Below are positions 28,646-37,130 of a stretch of DNA of 64,000 nt, one piece after another. The stretch lies in contig JACQFS010000015.1 of assembly GCA_016199935.1 (NCBI GenBank), positions 39,455 to 103,454 of the forward strand. Reading direction: 5' to 3'. The notes below the pieces were generated by a model. It did not search any database, was not told the DNA's origin, and saw only the letters and a list, made by a program, of their open reading frames with translations. Origin of the DNA: Verrucomicrobiota bacterium. GTDB lineage: Bacteria; Verrucomicrobiota; Verrucomicrobiia; Limisphaerales; JACQFS01. Each line of letters begins with the position of its first letter. Positions within the stretch are counted from its first letter, which is position 1. The translations under genes were made by a program, and so were the position numbers.

Positions 28646-29323
28646 CTAGCGGCAAGCCTCCTCCGCGCTGACCTTGAGCAAATTCTCCACCGCCCACGCC
28701 GGCTTATGCTCGACCAGTTCCGGCAGCTTCGCGCCGCCCGTCGCGACCGCGAGGCAGCGCGCGCCGATGGCCCGCGCGCACTCGATGTCCAGCGGCGTGT
28801 CGCCGATGACGAGGATCTCCTCGCCGCTAAGTTCGCGCTGCAACACGCCCTTGCCCCGCAGTTTGGCGACGCCAGCGAGCTTGTTGCGGTCGTGATGATC
28901 GTCACCGAACGCGCCGGTCAGGAAAGGTTCCCACAGATTGAAATGGCGCAGCTTGATCTCCGCGCCGAGCCGGATGTTGCCGGTGAGCAGGCCCAGCGCG
29001 GGTGGCTCCGGCAGGGCACGCAAACCCCCGATGAACTCCGCCACGCCCGCGCACGTGCCACCCGTGTGTTCGTGCAACGACTCCGCCAGCCAGAACACGT
29101 AGCGCGTGAAAAACTGCTCGGCGTTCTGGCGTGTCGGCGCGACGCGGTGCCTGTGGAAAAGTTCGCGCAGCAATCCGGTATCGGTGCGCCCGGCGAATTT
29201 CACGCCCTCGGTCGGGCGCTCGATGCCGAATGCGCCGGTGAACGCCCGCCCGAACGCCCGCACCCCCGCGCCCCCGCTGTGGATGAGCGTGCCATCAATG
29301 TCGAAGAGGACCAGTTTGACCAT
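28646..29323 (-). CDS. HAD-superfamily hydrolase (phosphoglycolate phosphatase-like)
   Basis: This 225-residue cytoplasmic protein starts with HAD motif I (VLFDIDGTLIHSGG; the two aspartates are nucleophile and acid/base). It has a helical cap domain, motif II LLTGN, a conserved lysine region and motif IV VIGDTPLDIECARAIGA. The order and size fit the Gph-like phosphatase branch. The likely reaction is hydrolysis of a small phosphate ester such as 2-phosphoglycolate. The ATG at 29323 directly precedes motif I; the longer frame upstream is antisense to the neighbouring gene. Confidence 0.9.
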   Translation of the reverse strand: MVKLVLFDIDGTLIHSGGAGVRAFGRAFTGAFGIERPTEGVKFAGRTDTGLLRELFHRHRVAPTRQNAEQFFTRYVFWLAESLHEHTGGTCAGVAEFIGGLRALPEPPALGLLTGNIRLGAEIKLRHFNLWEPFLTGAFGDDHHDRNKLAGVAKLRGKGVLQRELSGEEILVIGDTPLDIECARAIGARCLAVATGGAKLPELVEHKPAWAVENLLKVSAEEACR

Positions 29324-29376
29324 GCGCGCCGAGTATCCCCCTCCGCCGGCGTTTGTCCATCGCGCCTCGGGCAACC

Positions 29377-31935
29377 CTAGCGCTTCACCGTCACCCACAC
29401 GGGCGACGACCACGCCATGTTGCCATCGACCTGCTCGACGCGGAGGTAATAGCGGTTCTCGCCGGCGAGCGGGGCGGCGTCGGTGAACGTCGCTGCGAGC
29501 TCGCGTTTGCCTGGCTCGTAAACTTTGTAGTTCACCTCGTTGCGGACGATGGTGACGCGCTTGAGAGACGCGGTGCCGTTGACGGCGAATTTCAGCTCGG
29601 GCTTGCCGCTCGTTTCGAGCAGCGTGCCCATCGGTTTGCCGTCGCAACTGAACTCGACGAAGATCTTGTCCGTCGCCGCGATGCTGCGGCGCGCGCGGAA
29701 GCCCTCGATGATCCCGAGCCGCGTGTTCTCCTCCACGTAAACGCCGCCGAAGGACGTGTGCTGCGAGATGTGGTCCGAACTGGCGAACACGCCGAGCTTG
29801 TGGCCCTTCGCCAGCGCGTGCTGATAGACGCCGTTGTTGCGCTCCGCGCCGAAATCGGTGATCGGCTCGGGCGGCGCGGGGATGACCGCCTTGGACGCGG
29901 TGTCCGCCGTGTATTTCTGCCCGACGCGCAGGCCGACGGTCGGCTGCGGCGCGCCCAGTCCCTCGTAGCTCACGCGCGCGCCCTGGAAAATTTCCACGGT
30001 GTTCTCGAGCTTGCCGTCAATGCGTTCGTATTTGTCCCAATCGGTGCCCATGCCCGTGGCGCCGGTGTGGCTGATGAGCGCGACGGGCTGGCCGTATTTG
30101 CCGAGCACGTCCCAGAGTTCCGTCGGTTCGATTTCACCGACACCGGGGTTCACGGGATAGAGCGCGTTCCACTGCGAGGCTTCGTAAAGTTTGCGGTTGA
30201 TGTAAACGATCGGCCCGCCGCGCTGCGGGAAAACGACGTTGCGATGGCCCCACGGATATTTCTGCTCCCGCTCGTAGGCGTAGAGCGAGTTGAACCGGCC
30301 CGGTGCGTAGAAGATGTCCACCATGCGCTGCGTCTGCCACCACTCGTAGGGATCGTATTTCTTCACGATGTCCGTGTGGTCGCTCGTGCCGAGGAAATCC
30401 AGCGCGGCCATGTCGTAGGCGTAACGGAAATGTTCGAGCACGCAGCCGTCGAAGCCGGTGCGGCAGTTCGAGAAATCCGTGTGCCGGTGCAGGTCGCCGT
30501 AAACGAGCGTGTATTTCTTCCCGCCGATGCTCCAGGTGTGATGTTGGTTGCGCGGGCGGTCGGGCGTGGGCGCGTTCAGGTAAGGCTCGGGCTCCGCGAG
30601 CATCGTGACCCTCACGGCAGGCTCCTTGAACGGCGCGAACTTGTTCTGCACCTCGGCGAGATAAACCCCCGCGGTGAGCACGAGCTTCGTCTCGCGCTTG
30701 TCGCTCGCCCAGCAGAGCAACATTTTGTCTCCGCTGCGCGCGAGCGTGCAGCGGCGGTCCTGGCCGAACGCGCTGTCCGGCACTTCCATCGGCTGCGACC
30801 ACGCCTTCGCCGCCGCGTCGTATTTCGTGACCGCGATCATCCAGCGGTTGAGAAAATAAAACCGCCACGCGAGCCAGGGATTGCCGTCGGCGTCGGTCGC
30901 GAGCGTGGGAAGATTTACAGCGCCCGCTACGCGCGGCGCCGGTTTGCCGTCCGTCGGAACCGGCACCTCGGTAAATTTTCCCGAGGCAATGTCGAAGTAA
31001 CCGAACAGGATCCGCTTCATTCCGTTTAGTCCGGTGTCGCTCTCGTGGCCGCGCAACGGCTTGCCCCACTGGCGACGCCCGCGTTCGCCGGAAATCCAAA
31101 AGCCCTTGTCATCCTTCGCGGCGACGATGCTCGCGCGCGCCTCGTATTCCGGCGAACTCGTGAGCTGGCGCTCCTGCGCGCGCCCATCGAGGCCGACCCG
31201 GGTCAGGTAAATGTTGAATTCACCGCCACGTGACGAATCGAATGCGATCCACGCACCGTCCTTGCCGTCGAAGGCGAGGCGCGGCTCCCAGTTGCCGCCA
31301 TCCGGTTTGCTCACGGCGATTTCCTTCGACCACCTGTCGGACTTCGGATCGAGCCAGCGCGCGAAGACGTCGCCCTGTCCGCGGCGGAGCGATTGCCACG
31401 TGACCCACACGCGTCCGGCACGATCGGTGCCCGCGTCGGCGAAAGTGTCGCTGCCGGCGGATTCAGCGAGCGTCGTCACGGCGTCGAGCTTGCCGTTGGT
31501 GAAGCGACGCGCGCGCAATGTCACGACATCGCGCGAGTCCACCTGCCCCCAAAACGTCCACACCGCGCCGTCGCCCCCGACGGTGATCGCGGGCTGATGC
31601 ACCACGCCGGGATCGGAGAGCGTGGCCACGGTTTCGATTCCGCCCGCCGCCTTGCGCGCGAGCTTCAGCACGTCGGCCTTGCCGTCGTGTTCAATGAAGG
31701 CAATCCACAGCGTGCCTTGCGCGTCGGGCGTCATTGCCGGGAAGTCGCGGTGCAGATTCAGATCGGTGAGTTCCCAACGCTGGCCCACCGGCGAGGCGGG
31801 CGGACCGGACGCTTGTTGCGCGGCCTTCTTGCCGGCGGCTTTCTTCCCGGCCTTCTTCTCGGCGGCCACAGCCAGGATGGTGACGAACGCAAGTCCCACG
31901 GCCGTGGCCGAGCGGAGAATCTGGATGGTCTTCAT
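29377..31935 (-). CDS. Secreted propeller-like protein fused to a PHP-type/DUF3604 domain
   Basis: This 852-residue protein has a Sec signal (ATAVGLAFVTILAVAAE), a short Lys/Ala-rich stretch (EKKAGKKAAGKKAAQQ) and a large propeller-like half (about 50-440; repeated DGAVWTFWGQ, DRAGRVWVTWQS, DGKDGAWIAFDS blades). A second half begins YGDLHRHTDFSNC near residue 480, a metal-binding motif of PHP/DUF3604 proteins. TSDHTDIV and SSDHISQHTS follow as further metal-ligand segments. It is probably a metal-dependent hydrolase outside the cytoplasm with unknown substrate. It lies 47 nt downstream of a sulfatase gene on the same strand. Confidence 0.85.
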   Translation of the reverse strand: MKTIQILRSATAVGLAFVTILAVAAEKKAGKKAAGKKAAQQASGPPASPVGQRWELTDLNLHRDFPAMTPDAQGTLWIAFIEHDGKADVLKLARKAAGGIETVATLSDPGVVHQPAITVGGDGAVWTFWGQVDSRDVVTLRARRFTNGKLDAVTTLAESAGSDTFADAGTDRAGRVWVTWQSLRRGQGDVFARWLDPKSDRWSKEIAVSKPDGGNWEPRLAFDGKDGAWIAFDSSRGGEFNIYLTRVGLDGRAQERQLTSSPEYEARASIVAAKDDKGFWISGERGRRQWGKPLRGHESDTGLNGMKRILFGYFDIASGKFTEVPVPTDGKPAPRVAGAVNLPTLATDADGNPWLAWRFYFLNRWMIAVTKYDAAAKAWSQPMEVPDSAFGQDRRCTLARSGDKMLLCWASDKRETKLVLTAGVYLAEVQNKFAPFKEPAVRVTMLAEPEPYLNAPTPDRPRNQHHTWSIGGKKYTLVYGDLHRHTDFSNCRTGFDGCVLEHFRYAYDMAALDFLGTSDHTDIVKKYDPYEWWQTQRMVDIFYAPGRFNSLYAYEREQKYPWGHRNVVFPQRGGPIVYINRKLYEASQWNALYPVNPGVGEIEPTELWDVLGKYGQPVALISHTGATGMGTDWDKYERIDGKLENTVEIFQGARVSYEGLGAPQPTVGLRVGQKYTADTASKAVIPAPPEPITDFGAERNNGVYQHALAKGHKLGVFASSDHISQHTSFGGVYVEENTRLGIIEGFRARRSIAATDKIFVEFSCDGKPMGTLLETSGKPELKFAVNGTASLKRVTIVRNEVNYKVYEPGKRELAATFTDAAPLAGENRYYLRVEQVDGNMAWSSPVWVTVKR

Positions 31936-31982
31936 GGAAGAATGAGCGATGTGTTTGGACTGCGAAGCTTGCGGCCCTCGTT

Positions 31983-33671
31983 TCAGTTTTGCTCCTGCTT
32001 CGCCTTGCCTTTGCCCTTTTTCTTCGCCTTGCCCTCACCGGCGGCGGGCGCGGTCTTGGCGACGAGCGTTTTCGTTTCCTCGGTGTGCTTGTTCCAGACC
32101 TGTTCGAGCTCGCGCACCTTGTCGGGCATTTGCGCGGCGAGGTTGTGCGACTCGGCGCGATCGGTTTTCAAATCGTAGAGCTCCCACGGATCGCCCTTCG
32201 CGGCGACGAGTTTCCAGTCGCCCACGCGCACAGCCTTGTTGTCCTCGTGCAGCCACCAGAGGTAATCGTGCGCCACGGTGCCGTCCTTTTTGAAAGCGGG
32301 CACGAGACTCTTGCCGGGCGCGGGCGGAACCGGCTCGCCGCCGAACACGGCGGGCTTCTTCGTGCCGGTCACTTCGAGCAGCGTCGGCACCACGTCAATG
32401 AGGTGCGCCGGGTTGTGGCGCAGCTCGCCGCGCGCCGCGATGCCCGCGGGCCAGTGGACGATGAACGACGTGCTGATGCCGCCCTCGTGGACCCACGTCT
32501 TGTGCCGGCGGAATGGCGTGTTGGCCGCGCTCGAAAATCCGGGGCCGAGGCAGAGGAAAGTTTTCGCCGAGCCCATCGGCGCCTGCTGGTCGTGGCCGTC
32601 GCCGCGCACCATGATCTCCGCACTCGCGCCGTTGTCGGAAAGGAACATGATGATCGTGTTGTCGAGCGCGCCCATCGCCTTCACCTGCGCGAGCACCTGG
32701 CCGATCTCCTGGTCCATGCGGTCCACCATCGCGGCGTGGATGGACATTTTCGTCGCCTGAAAATCCCGCTGCTCGGTGGTGAGCGTGGCCCACGGCACGG
32801 GGCGGTTGATCTCGCCGGGGCCGAGCTTCGCGATGTCCTCGGGGAAGGCGTAAGGCGGGCCGATGTTCACTTCGAGCGCGGAGAGAGTGGTGCTCACGAG
32901 GCCCATCTTTTTCTGCCGGCCGAAGCGCTCCTCGCGCATCACGTCCCAGCCCTTTTCGTATTTCCCCTTGTAGCGCGCGATGTCCGCGGCGGGTGCCTGC
33001 AACGGAAAATGCGGCGAGGTGAACGCGAGGTATTGGAAGAACGGCTGGCCGCTGAATTTCTCCGCGTGCTCCTTGAGGCACTTCACCGCGTGCGCCCCGG
33101 CGGCGGACGTGACGTAGTAATCGGGCGTCTGCACGTTCGGCACGCCGTCCTCGGTGTTGCCGGGAGCCTTGAAAAAATTGTTCTGCCCGCCGCCGATCTC
33201 GAACGAGTGATCGAAGCCGTTGTCCAGCGGCTTGCCGTCTATGTGCCACTTGCCCGAGTGGTAGCAGCGGTAGCCTTCGGCCTTGAGCATCGTGGAAAGG
33301 AGCGGCGCCCATTTCTGCCGCACGCCCTTGCCGCCGCCGCCGAGGCTCCCCAGCGAGTCGCGGTGAATCTGCTGCGCGTAGTAGCCCGTCATCAACGCGC
33401 CGCGCGACGGCCAGCAGCGCGCGGTGTTGTAGAATTGCGTGAAGCGCAGTCCGTTCTTCGCGAGCCCGTCGAGGTTCGGCGTCTGGATGTCGCCGCCGTA
33501 GCAACCGGGGTCGGAGTAGCCGAGGTCGTCGGCGACGATGAGGAGGATGTTCGGGCGCGCGGCGGCGGCGGCCGCAGAAGTATTCAGTATCCAGTGTTCA
33601 GTGTTCAGAAGCGCGAGCGCGACGAGCAGGATGAACCACGGACGGGCGGTGAACCGATTGGTCGAGTGCAT
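31983..33671 (-). CDS. Secreted arylsulfatase-type sulfatase with repeat in signal peptide
   Basis: This 562-residue type I sulfatase has metal-binding VADDLGYSD (Asp48-Asp49) and the formylglycine motif C86-W-P-S-R90, with SDNGASAE further on as a metal and sulfate-site segment. It removes sulfate from an unknown ester. The signal peptide ends in a peptide (LLNTEHWILNTS, residues 21-32) encoded by a heptamer array, directly before a poly-Ala cleavage region. A reverse-complementary heptamer array lies upstream of the start. The C-terminus is Lys/Gly/Ala rich (GEGKAKKKGKGKAK). The start ATG is 47 nt downstream of another sulfatase gene. Confidence 0.92.
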   Translation of the reverse strand: MHSTNRFTARPWFILLVALALLNTEHWILNTSAAAAAARPNILLIVADDLGYSDPGCYGGDIQTPNLDGLAKNGLRFTQFYNTARCWPSRGALMTGYYAQQIHRDSLGSLGGGGKGVRQKWAPLLSTMLKAEGYRCYHSGKWHIDGKPLDNGFDHSFEIGGGQNNFFKAPGNTEDGVPNVQTPDYYVTSAAGAHAVKCLKEHAEKFSGQPFFQYLAFTSPHFPLQAPAADIARYKGKYEKGWDVMREERFGRQKKMGLVSTTLSALEVNIGPPYAFPEDIAKLGPGEINRPVPWATLTTEQRDFQATKMSIHAAMVDRMDQEIGQVLAQVKAMGALDNTIIMFLSDNGASAEIMVRGDGHDQQAPMGSAKTFLCLGPGFSSAANTPFRRHKTWVHEGGISTSFIVHWPAGIAARGELRHNPAHLIDVVPTLLEVTGTKKPAVFGGEPVPPAPGKSLVPAFKKDGTVAHDYLWWLHEDNKAVRVGDWKLVAAKGDPWELYDLKTDRAESHNLAAQMPDKVRELEQVWNKHTEETKTLVAKTAPAAGEGKAKKKGKGKAKQEQN

Positions 33672-33722
33672 GAGATAGAGTGTTGGTCACTGACTGAATA
33701 CTGAACACTGAAAACTGATCAC
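33579..33722. repeat. Heptanucleotide inverted arms spanning a sulfatase start
   Basis: The arm at 33579-33608 (AGTATTCAGTATCCAGTGTT and on) consists of seven-base units such as CTGAACA and CTGAATA when read on the coding strand. The other arm at 33689-33722 (ACTGACTGAATACTGAACAC and on) is the same kind of array in opposite orientation. It reaches into the stop codon of the upstream sulfatase gene. The start codon at 33671 sits between the arms. Confidence 0.88.
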
Positions 33723-35539
33723 TTCGGCTTCAACGTGAGCGTCACCAGCCGCACATCCATCACGTTCTTGCCGGGAATCTCCAGCGCGCGGAGCGTGAGC
33801 AGGCCCCGCCCTCTTTCCAGTTTCATCGCGCCGAGATTCAGCGCGTGGAACTCCTTCATGATGGACTCGCCCTTGCGCGGCACGCGGTCCTGATTGTCAA
33901 TCAGCGGCGGATCCCAGCCGGGCGCGACTTTGCCCGCGGACTTCGCGCCGTTGAAACTCAACTCCACCGTCGCGCCCGCGTCGGCGAGCGGGCAGGTGTA
34001 GTAAATCGTCGCGTCGTATTCGCCCGTCGTGTTCACCGCGATGTCCCACGTCATCGAATCGTCGAGCGATTTCCAATTCACGAAATAGGAGCAATTCGGC
34101 GCGCCCGAGCTGCGCGTCACGGTGCCGTGCGCCACGCCGTCGCGCGCGGGCAGCGGCGTCATCGGAAATTCCGCGTAGCCGACGGGATACGGCCGGTCGT
34201 CGTCGAGCTTCGCCTCAGCTTTCGCCTTCGCCTTGCCCTTGGCTTTGCCCTTTCCCTCCGCGACCGGCGGCGCGCTGACCGTGCCCAGGACTTCCTTCCG
34301 CCAATCCGCCACCGCCAGCCGCAGGCGCGCGGCGACGTCCGGCTCCTTCGCCGCGATGTCCGTCCGCTGCGTCGGATCGGCGACCATGTCGAACAGCGCG
34401 TTGGTCCGGTCGAGGCGGTAGCGCTGCGTGCGCACGCTCACCGGGCCGCTGTTGTAGGAAAAAATCATGCGGTCAGGCCAGTCCACACGCGCGCCGAGCA
34501 GCAGCGGCGAAAGGTCCTTTCCATCGAGCGGCTTCGTGCCGACGCGCGGGATGCCGGCGAGGCTCGTGAGCGTCGGCAGCAGATCAATCGCGCCGGCGAT
34601 TTCGCGGACGCTCGTGCCGGGTTTGATTTTGCCCGGCCAGCGGATGAGAAACGGCACGCGCACGCCGCCTTCCTCCGTCATGCCTTTGCGGCCTTTCATG
34701 CCGCCGTTCCAACGCCACGAGTTCGGGCCGTTGTCGGAGAAATAAATCACGATGGTGTTGTCGGCGAGCTTGAGCTGATCGAGCCGCTTGAGCACGCGGC
34801 CGACATTCCAGTCGAGATTCTCGACCATCGCGAGCGCGCAACGCGTCACGGGCAGATCCTCATTCGCGCCGTCCTGGCTGCGCATCGGGATGGGCGCGTC
34901 CTTGAAGCGGTTCCAGTATTCGTCCGGCACGCAGAACGGCGAGTGCGGCGTGTTGAACGGCAGGTAGCAGAGGAACGGGCGCGATTTATTTTTCTCGATG
35001 AACTCCATCGCGTGGTCCGTGAGATCGTCGGCGATGTAGCCCTTGCCGCGGACGAACTGCCCGTTGTGCTCCAGCGGTGGGTCGAAATATTCGCCCCAAT
35101 GGCCGGAGGTGAAGCCGTAGTATTCGTCGAAGCCGCGCGCGTTCGGGTGATACGGCCACTGGGAGCCGTTGTGCCATTTGCCGAAGGCGCCGGTCGCGTA
35201 GCCCGCGGCCTTGAACGCGTCCGCGACGGTCCGCTCGTCGAGGTTGAGCCGCTCCTGCCCGGTCGAGACGCCGCGCACGCCGCCGCGCGAGTGGTAGCGG
35301 CCGGTGAGAAATTCCGCGCGCGTCGGCGAGCACAGCGGGCAGACGTAGAAGCGGTCGAACGCCGCGCCGGCGCGCCCGAGCGCGTCAATGTTCGGCGTCT
35401 TGATGTTCGTGTTGCCGTTGAACGAGTAGTCGCCCCAGCCCGAGTCATCGGCGAGCAGGATGAGGATGTTGGGCGGGCGCGCGGCGGCAAACGCATCGCC
35501 GACCAAACCCAGGAGCAGCAGCAGTAATAATTTTTTCAT
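33719..35539 (-). CDS. Secreted sulfatase with C-terminal beta-sandwich
   Basis: This 606-residue protein has a Sec signal (MKKLLLLLLLGLVGDAFAAA), metal-binding ADDSGWGD (Asp31-Asp32) and the formylglycine motif C70-S-P-T-R74 in CPLCSPTRAEFLTGRYH. A Lys/Ala/Gly linker (about 437-455) separates the sulfatase domain from a C-terminal domain of about 130 residues (MTWDIAVNTTGEYDATIYYT). That domain resembles carbohydrate-binding or discoidin-like beta-sandwiches seen in other PVC sulfatases. It would act on a sulfated glycan outside the cytoplasm. The ATG at 35539 gives a clean signal peptide. Confidence 0.92.
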   Translation of the reverse strand: MKKLLLLLLLGLVGDAFAAARPPNILILLADDSGWGDYSFNGNTNIKTPNIDALGRAGAAFDRFYVCPLCSPTRAEFLTGRYHSRGGVRGVSTGQERLNLDERTVADAFKAAGYATGAFGKWHNGSQWPYHPNARGFDEYYGFTSGHWGEYFDPPLEHNGQFVRGKGYIADDLTDHAMEFIEKNKSRPFLCYLPFNTPHSPFCVPDEYWNRFKDAPIPMRSQDGANEDLPVTRCALAMVENLDWNVGRVLKRLDQLKLADNTIVIYFSDNGPNSWRWNGGMKGRKGMTEEGGVRVPFLIRWPGKIKPGTSVREIAGAIDLLPTLTSLAGIPRVGTKPLDGKDLSPLLLGARVDWPDRMIFSYNSGPVSVRTQRYRLDRTNALFDMVADPTQRTDIAAKEPDVAARLRLAVADWRKEVLGTVSAPPVAEGKGKAKGKAKAKAEAKLDDDRPYPVGYAEFPMTPLPARDGVAHGTVTRSSGAPNCSYFVNWKSLDDSMTWDIAVNTTGEYDATIYYTCPLADAGATVELSFNGAKSAGKVAPGWDPPLIDNQDRVPRKGESIMKEFHALNLGAMKLERGRGLLTLRALEIPGKNVMDVRLVTLTLKPK

Positions 35540-35638
35540 AACGGAACGACGCGGCAGACGCTGGCCGCAAGTCAAAGGCTACGGCGCGATTCAAACAGGC
35601 GGCGGCGGAAATGCAATGTCACGGAGCGCGGCAACCTC

Positions 35639-35665
35639 GTAGGGCAGGCAGGATGCCTGCCCTAC
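35639..35665. repeat. Perfect 12-bp-stem hairpin after a DUF1501 gene
   Basis: GTAGGGCAGGCA (35639-35650) pairs exactly with TGCCTGCCCTAC (35654-35665) around a GGA loop. It lies immediately past the DUF1501 stop on the minus strand and shares the GTAGGGCAGGC end with the nested element at 24192. No T tract follows, so it looks more like a REP-type hairpin than an intrinsic terminator. Confidence 0.92.
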
Positions 35666-35666
35666 C

Positions 35667-37127
35667 TCACGCCATGATCTCCCTGATCGGCTGCGCGCCC
35701 TCGACGCCGCTGAGGCGAACGTCCAGGCCCTGGAATTTCACACTGAGCCGGTTGTGATCCACGCCGAGCAACTTCAGCATCGTCGCGTGGAGCGCGTGGA
35801 CGTCGATCTTGTTTTCCACAGCAGCGTAGCCGAGTTCATCGGTGGCGCCGTAAACGAGCCCGCCCTTGATACCGCCGCCAGCCAGCCAGACGGTGAAGCC
35901 GGCGTTGTGATGGTCGCGCCCGCTGCCGCCCTGGCTCATCGGCGTGCGGCCGAACTCGCCCGCCCACACGATGAGCGTGTCGTCGAGCATCCCGCGCTGC
36001 TTGAGATCGGTGATGAGCGCCATGCACGCACGATCAATTTCCTCCGCCTTGAACGCGATGCCCTCCTTCACGCCGCCGTGATGATCCCAATCCTTGTGAT
36101 AAAGCTGGATGAAGCGCACGCCGCGCTCCGCAAGCCGGCGCGCGAGTAGGCAGTTGGAGGCGAAGGAACCGTCGCCCGGTTTGCAGCCGTAAAGATCGAG
36201 CACGCCCGCGGATTCCTTCGCGGTGTCCATCAACTCCGGCACGCTCATCTGCATCTGGAACGCCATCTCGTATTGCGCGATGCGCGCGGAAATTTCCGGA
36301 TCGTCCACGAGCCGGTCGTGCTTCGCGTTGAGCGCGTTCACTGCCTTCACCACGTCGCCCTGCTGGTCGCGCGTGACGCCCGGCGGCGTGCCGAGATAGA
36401 GCACCGGGTCACCCTTGCCCCGAAGCTGCACGCCCTGAAACCGGCTCGGCAAAAATCCCGCGGACCATTGCCGCGCGGCGATGGGTTGGTTCTGCCCACC
36501 CTTGCCGAGCGACGTGAGCACCACGAAGCCCGGCAGGTCCGTCGCGTCGGTGCCGAGGCCGTAAACCGTCCACGCGCCCATGCTCGGCCGGCCGGCGATT
36601 TGCGAACCGGTGTTCATGAACATGTGCGCCGGGTCGTGATTGATCGCCTCGGTCGTCATCGAGCGGATGATGCACATCTCGTCGATGACCGAGCCGAGGT
36701 GCGGGAACAGTTCGCAAATCTCCGTGCCATTCCTGCCGAACTTTTTGAACGGATGCTGCGGCCCGAAGCATTTCAGCTCCTTGCCCTGCAACTGCGCTAT
36801 CTGCTTTCCCCTCGTGAACGACTCCGGCATCGGCTTCCCGTCCATCTCGGCAAGCTTCGGCTTGTAATCAAACGTCTCGAGATGCGACGGCCCGCCCGCC
36901 ATCGAAAGCCAGATCACGCGCCTGGCCTTCGGCGCGAAATGCAGCGGGTTGATGACGCCGGCGAGGCTTGGCCTGGCGGTGGATTTTTTCGCGGCGGCGT
37001 TCAGGAGATTCGGCTGAAGCAACGACGCGAGCGCGAGCGCACCCACGCCCTGGGACGCGCGGCCGAGGAAAACGCGGCGGGTCTGCCGCTGGGCGGCGAG
37101 TTGTCGGAGTTCGGAGGAGAGGTTCAT
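35667..37127 (-). CDS. DUF1501 family protein with Tat-type signal
   Basis: This 486-residue DUF1501 protein has a twin-arginine start (QTRRVFLGRASQGVGALALA, Arg17-Arg18). It shows the usual conserved segments: WLSMAGGPSHLETFDYKPKL, FMNTGSQIAGRPSMGAW, LIVWAGEFGRTPMSQGG and GRDHHNAGFTVWLAGGGIK. It starts 3 nt after the stop of the DUF1549/1553 cytochrome gene and is therefore its operon partner. It is predicted to be exported; its fold is related to alkaline phosphatases and sulfatases, with unknown activity. Confidence 0.93.
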   Translation of the reverse strand: MNLSSELRQLAAQRQTRRVFLGRASQGVGALALASLLQPNLLNAAAKKSTARPSLAGVINPLHFAPKARRVIWLSMAGGPSHLETFDYKPKLAEMDGKPMPESFTRGKQIAQLQGKELKCFGPQHPFKKFGRNGTEICELFPHLGSVIDEMCIIRSMTTEAINHDPAHMFMNTGSQIAGRPSMGAWTVYGLGTDATDLPGFVVLTSLGKGGQNQPIAARQWSAGFLPSRFQGVQLRGKGDPVLYLGTPPGVTRDQQGDVVKAVNALNAKHDRLVDDPEISARIAQYEMAFQMQMSVPELMDTAKESAGVLDLYGCKPGDGSFASNCLLARRLAERGVRFIQLYHKDWDHHGGVKEGIAFKAEEIDRACMALITDLKQRGMLDDTLIVWAGEFGRTPMSQGGSGRDHHNAGFTVWLAGGGIKGGLVYGATDELGYAAVENKIDVHALHATMLKLLGVDHNRLSVKFQGLDVRLSGVEGAQPIREIMA

Positions 37128-37130
37128 CGG

